From Trachelipus rathkii (taxonomy: Eukaryota > Arthropoda > Malacostraca > Isopoda > Trachelipodidae), in the NCBI GenBank assembly GCA_015478945.1, contig JABUQX010007760.1, positions 15,001-28,292 of the forward strand: a DNA stretch of 13,292 nt. The letters are read 5' to 3'. Made by a program: the position numbers and the translations under genes. The notes under the pieces were generated by a model. It did not search any database. It was not told the DNA's origin and was given only the letters and a program-made list of their open reading frames with translations. This document shows positions 9,942 to 13,292 of the stretch, piece after piece (position 1 is the stretch's first letter; every line of letters starts with the position of its first letter).

Positions 9942-10026
9942 AGTCGCATAGCACTTGTGCTACGAGGGAAGTCTTAAGGTGGTGGCACGCGAAGTTGGAA
10001 AGCTCACCCTCGAGCAGCTTGCGACT
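9942..10026 (+). ncRNA. 85-nt foldable element, tRNA-sized, unassigned
   Basis: The ends agtcgca (9942-9948) and tgcgact (10020-10026) pair perfectly over seven bases, the size of a tRNA acceptor stem. Directly inside the 5' arm is a hairpin, tagcac-tt-gtgcta (9949-9962). Near the 3' arm, aagct (10000-10004) can pair with agctt (10016-10020) around a loop containing CTCGAGC, which resembles a T-loop. The last pair overlaps the closing stem by one base, and there is no clear D-arm or anticodon arm, so it is not a normal tRNA. It could be a tRNA-derived SINE relic or another structured RNA. Transcription is not shown. Confidence 0.25.
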
Positions 10027-10129
10027 TAGGTAACTATAGACAGAGATAAAAGCACAAACATCGCGCGCAAAGATAAAGGGTCAAGTGAAACTAGAAAGTG
10101 ACAGGACAGTTTTAAATTAAGTTCTTTTT

Positions 10130-10490
10130 GTTTGACTCGACTATCGCAAAAGCAGAGTTGAAAACTGAGCCCAGCCCCAATATGAGAGAGTTATCCATAC
10201 CCAGGGTTGTGAGTCGTTCAAAAAAATTTGACTCGACTCGACTCACGGACTTCGACTGTCCACCCTCTTCAAATTACGACTCCGACTCACCCTTTTGAAA
10301 ATTACCGACTTCAGTCACTCAACTCACTCTTTTGAAATTACGCTCTTGCAGTTTACGACTCGACTTCCGATCGACCACTCTTAAAAATTACGACTCGATC
10401 CGATCCGATCACATTTTCAAATTGCCGGACTCGTCCGCCGACTCGTCGACTCAACTCTTTCAAAACTTACGATTCCCGATGGACTTTCGT
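10130..10490. repeat. GACTC minisatellite with AAATTACGACTC spacers
   Basis: GACTC pentamers (three in a row at 10230-10244, many variants such as GATCC and GACTT later) alternate with a recurrent spacer of the form ttTTGAAATTACgactc. Spacers recur near 10222, 10272, 10298, 10335, 10385, 10418 and 10463, about 26 to 50 bases apart, because the number of pentamers varies between them. An isolated unit, tttgactcgact, lies earlier at 10131-10142. The open frame at 10332-10517 falls inside the array and is not taken as a gene. The array lies on the 3' side of the minus-strand LINE relic. Confidence 0.8.
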
Positions 10491-10519
10491 CCGATATTTA
10501 CCATACAGGGCGGATGAGA

Positions 10520-10894
10520 CCTTTTATAATGGATATGAATGTGAAGAGGAAAAAGTCCCCGGTCTAAAAGATAGTTTTTGAGGCGCTAGAACCATTGTGT
10601 GGGGTTTGCAAGACTTTTTTTGTTTATGTTAGGCCAAGGATGTTTCTATTGTAAAGGAGAGGCGAGAAGGAACGTGAAAGAGATAGGGTAGAAGGAGGTG
10701 TCTTGAGAGGCGAGATTTGTAAAAGTTGGGTTTTTAAAGAATAAATTTCACAAGGTGAGACGACAACTGGAATTTATCCAGTATCAGAGAGAATGGATCG
10801 GAAGATTAGACGAGAGGCGATCTAGATAAAGAAGGAGAGAATTGAAATGAGTTGAAGAATGAAGGATTAGAGTCTATGGCATATGAGTGATGAG
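10520..10894 (-). other. Purine-rich segment, possible 3' end of the LINE relic
   Basis: The plus strand is strongly purine-rich, continuous in character with the LINE relic to its right, so this may be the decayed C-terminal and 3' untranslated part of that element. On the minus strand, short stretches between stops include LDRLSSNLPIHSL, but no defining motif was found. The assignment is by position and composition only. Confidence 0.3.
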
Positions 10895-12512
10895 TTAGAT
10901 GTCAGAGAGAAGATCAATTAGTAAAAACAGATAAGTGAGATAAGAAAGAGACGGGAAACATGATTGACAGAAAGGAAGTAAATGTGTGCCAATAGCAACA
11001 GTGGTATTGAGCGATTTGAAAGAAGAGACATAAGTAAGCAAGTAGAGGGAGGAAATCAAGGAGGGGGAGTTGGCGAGCAGTGACTGAGTGTAATGCGGTA
11101 ATGTTTGGTATGTAACGCACACGAGGCTCCCGTAATCGCTAAAGGGTGGAAAACATAAATCTGTTAGACAGGAAAGTATTCAACAGAGAATCGGCGAACC
11201 GAAGCCGTAACTGCGATAGAAAGGGATGAGATTCCGAGATGGTTAAGAAATGAGAGTTGAGAAGGTTTCAAAAGATCTTAATGAAAACAGGTAGAGCTAT
11301 AGGGGGATTAGTTAGAAGGGATAGAGGGTTCCTTTTTTGGTAATGGTTTGGACATAATGCGGTTCAAACTGAGGGAAAGTGTAGGTATTGAGGATGTGAT
11401 ATGTAATGAGAGTAGGGCCAGCGGAAGTCACACTCCTCAAACTGGGGAGGATGCCATCCGGCAACGCTTCAATCATAGATTTAGGAGCCATTGCACCAAT
11501 CATTGTACTCAGGCAGGAAAGGAATGGGGCACAGAAGAGGAGGAAGAGGAATGCCAGAATTGTAGGGTTGAGTTAGAGGAAGGAGGCGAAGAGATTGGCT
11601 TTTCAGTTGGAGAGTTAAGCAAAGAATTTCAGATCGATAGAGGCGGAAGGTAGATTTTACAAGAAGTTGTTGGAAGATTTTTTGCCAAGAGGCAAGCAAG
11701 ATTTCTCAGTAGGAGTAACGGAGGTTGGCACTTTGTTTGATGATAAAGCCCGCTTGTGTCGGTCGAAGAGTATCTTGCAACGATTTCTATCTGAATGAAA
11801 AAAATTTGTGAGAAAGTTGGTAGGAGAGCGAATTTTTTACCCCGATATGCATTGTCTTAGCTAATGGCAGAAAATTAGAATGAACATGGATTTGGAGAGA
11901 GAGATTTAGTCGAAGAAGGTAATAACTGTCCATCATAGGATTACAGCTCAATTGATTAAGTCCTTGTCGAGATACGAAGAAGTGCAGAGGAAAAGAGTTC
12001 ATTCCATTATAGTTAGCGTAGAGCAGGAGATCGGTCTGATCAAAGTACAAAAGAAGCGGGAGAGGAGTGGGTTTGGAGAGAGTATTAATTAAGAGATATA
12101 AGGTTGTGGTAGATTTAATAGAGGAAGGTGGTGTATTTAAGAGAGGACTAGTGGCTGAAACATAGGTCAGTGTGTTCATCCCAGATTGGGTTGGGAACGA
12201 TGAATGGTGTTGTGTTCTTTATTTGTTGCTCAGATCGTTGAGATGTGAATGTTCGGTTCCCATATAGTATGGAGAACCAACATTTCATGTTTGTGTACAT
12301 TGAACCTTAAATAGAGGATCAGTAATTTTGGATGAGAGAATTAAAGTCTCGTGGAGTAGTGATTTAAAGGGTGAAATCGTGTTGTTAGAGAAAGAGAGAA
12401 GAAAGATTTTGTAGTAAGTAAGGAAGAAGATTTTTAAGCTGGCATAAACGTATAGGGATTCGGATTCACTAGACGTGTTAAGGAGTGTTAAATGTTCATA
12501 GGCAATACTCAC
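10895..12512 (-). pseudogene. Decayed non-LTR retrotransposon ORF2 (RT and RNase H)
   Basis: The complement carries remnants of a LINE polyprotein in the expected order. At 12131-12084, PPSSIKSTTTLYLLIN parallels the PQGSxxSPxLFNxxIN block of reverse transcriptase. INTLSKPTPLP and then DQTDLLLYANYNG (D at 12041) fall where YADD and its tail should be. AKTM (11861-11850) fits the KTK motif. GAMAPKSMIEALPDGILPSL (11497-11438) fits the TGAxxxTPxxALxxxxxxxPL block seen between RT and RNase H. TD at 11164-11159, LPHYTQSLLAN, LLTYVSSFKSLN and IDLLSD (D at 10915) fit RNase H. The RT part shares one frame (stops at 12287-12285, 12221-12219 and after 11790). The GA block and RNase H share another, so one frameshift near 11481-11503 joins them, with more stops between 11314 and 11123. 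The RT YADD and at least two RNase H acidic residues are lost, so it is inactive. The 5' half is missing. It is closest to I/Jockey-type elements by eye. Family-level assignment is uncertain. Confidence 0.55.
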
Positions 12513-12689
12513 TTTAGCGGAAATTATGAAATAGTTTGTAGTTGATCCATTAAAAGAGTTGAAGATGATTCTTACTTGAGTCTCGACAAAGCAAGATTAG
12601 AGTTAGAGTTAGGGGTGTATTCAACGGATGAGATTTGAGTTTAAGCCACGATGTTGTGGAAGTCAATAGAAGCTCACTAGCATGACCTA
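12513..12689 (-). other. Possible N-terminal continuation of the LINE relic
   Basis: The plus strand remains purine-rich up to the AT array at 12690, so the relic probably extends this far and is cut off there. The minus-strand reading around 12670-12600 (SELLLTSTTSWLKLKSHPLN) shows no RT motif I can name. Confidence 0.25.
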
Positions 12690-12744
12690 TTATATATATA
12701 ATATTAATTATATATATATAATATATTAATATATATTAATTATT

Positions 12745-12783
<39 letters not shown>

Positions 12784-12785
12784 TA
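12690..12785. repeat. (AT)n array
   Basis: TATATA/TTAATA repeats with a pure dinucleotide run at about 12751-12778. The array abuts the truncated side of the LINE relic. Confidence 0.9.
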
Positions 12786-12928
12786 TGGGTAATAGAAAGC
12801 AACATGCGTGTAACTAAAAAAACTATAACCTAAGGAAATAAATATTTTGATTTTTAAATCATTTTAATAAATTAAAATTATTTTATTTAATATTTTATAA
12901 CACTTATTTAAGTATCATTTAGGTCTTG

Positions 12929-12996
12929 GGCGCGTAGCTCTCAGTAAGCCTTCCATTTTCTGATTGTAGTACTACAGCAAGAGTTCAAATAATTGC
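12929..12996 (+). tRNA. tRNA-like sequence (tRNA relic or SINE head)
   Basis: GGGCGCGTAGCTCTCAGTAAG at 12928-12948 resembles an acceptor start plus D-arm: TAGCTCAGT is the usual A-box core, here with a two-base insertion. A perfect 12-base palindrome, tgtagtactaca (12965-12976), follows, then gcaagagttcaaataattgc (12977-12996). That last part resembles a T-arm: GCAA pairs with TTGC around GTTCAAAT, close to the B-box GGTTCGANNCC. The T-stem has extra bases, the D-arm does not close well and no anticodon can be assigned, so it is not an intact tRNA. Length (about 68) and order fit a decayed tRNA or the Pol III head of a tRNA-derived SINE. Confidence 0.4.
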
Positions 12997-13007
12997 TTTT
13001 TTTTTTT
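12997..13007 (+). terminator. T11 run, possible Pol III terminator
   Basis: Eleven T residues directly follow the tRNA-like segment, as expected for RNA polymerase III termination. T runs are common in this DNA, so position is the only support. Confidence 0.35.
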
Positions 13008-13292
13008 AATTATGCTCGGAAGAAACTGTTATTTTTTTTTGTTTTCTGTTTTAGTGGGTCGAACCGACGGTGGGACAGAGGGGACGAAGTCCGTCGTTCC
13101 GGTAGGCCCTGAATCCCGTCTGTCTCTTCTGTGGTTTACCTTGGGATTCGTTAAGTTAAATAAATCACTTTGGCAATTTTTGGGCTCTCATTCGAGCGCA
13201 GCCTCCATCGTACTTCTCAAAAAACGATAATTATTAGTACCACATTTTTTTACAATTTTAAATTTTTTTTCAAAAGCTTTATTTTTTTTTTT
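13008..13292. other. Unassigned end of window with acceptor-like junction
   Basis: A T-rich tract ending in gttttctgttttag (AG at 13053-13054) is followed by a GC-richer stretch, gtcgaaccgacggtgggaca and onward to about 13125. It looks like a 3' splice site, but the open frame spanning it (13012-13230) starts inside the T-rich tract and matches nothing I know. The stretch may also be the body of a SINE whose head is the preceding tRNA-like sequence. Confidence 0.3.

Noticed and set aside
10332..10517. 61-residue plus-strand open frame as a gene
   Set aside because: It lies mostly inside the GACTC minisatellite and its residues simply follow the repeat.
11348..11653. 101-residue plus-strand open frame rich in Glu and Gly
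   Set aside because: It is the antisense of the LINE relic in purine-rich DNA, the composition explains the Glu-rich peptide, and no family is recognised.
13012..13230. 72-residue plus-strand open frame as a gene
   Set aside because: It starts in a T-rich tract, has no recognisable domain and may be SINE body sequence.
1..13292. CRISPR array, bacterial operon or integrated viral gene cluster
   Set aside because: No regularly spaced identical repeats with unique spacers, no ribosome-binding-site/ORF chains and no viral protein motifs were seen on either strand.

Overview
The window reads as non-coding, repeat-dominated animal nuclear DNA, most likely from an arthropod. Four things point that way: very AT-rich composition with long (AT)n and (ATT)n arrays; degenerate TTAGG/GGTTAG repeats of the arthropod telomeric type near the left end; tRNA-like SINE-type signals; and a decayed non-LTR retrotransposon that most resembles the I/Jockey group. 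There are no bacterial or viral gene clusters, no operon layout, and no intact protein-coding gene. The placement rests on repeat types only and the species cannot be named.

Layout. 1-310: AT and GATA microsatellites, then a degenerate GGTTAG tract. 310-1780: AT-rich DNA with one purine-rich island (about 997-1220) holding a 21-bp tandem repeat and a possible LINE tail. 1781-2690: an extreme ATT/TTA block with almost no G or C. 2690-4070: moderate AT-rich DNA with a GC-richer island at 3460-3680 that holds a minus-strand tRNA-like D-arm and a 12-bp inverted repeat. 4080-7790: alternating (AT)n arrays (4080-4250, 4360-4690, 5402-6040, 6290-6500, 7540-7790) separated by unremarkable DNA. 7790-9480: a 26-bp perfect palindrome, then several poly-pyrimidine/AG junctions and one possible short exon. 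9940-10030: a compact foldable element. 10130-10490: a minisatellite built on GACTC units and TTTGAAATTACGACTC-like spacers. 10520-12690: a strand-asymmetric, purine-rich segment whose complement carries collinear remnants of reverse transcriptase and RNase H. 12690-12785: another (AT)n array. 12920-13010: a tRNA-like sequence followed by an 11-T run. The rest to 13292 is unassigned.

The best-supported gene-like item is the minus-strand LINE pseudogene. Its remnants run in the expected order: a PQGS-like block, the YADD position, a KT motif, the GA..P..AL block between RT and RNase H, and RNase H first acidic, third acidic and C-terminal positions. They lie in two frames joined by one frameshift and are interrupted by several stops. 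Most catalytic residues are gone, so the copy is dead. I see no new biological system. The items most worth checking are the retrotransposon and the minisatellite next to its 3' side, the tRNA-like element at 12.93 kb, and the structured element at 9.94 kb. No search could be run, so all homology statements are by-eye motif recognition.
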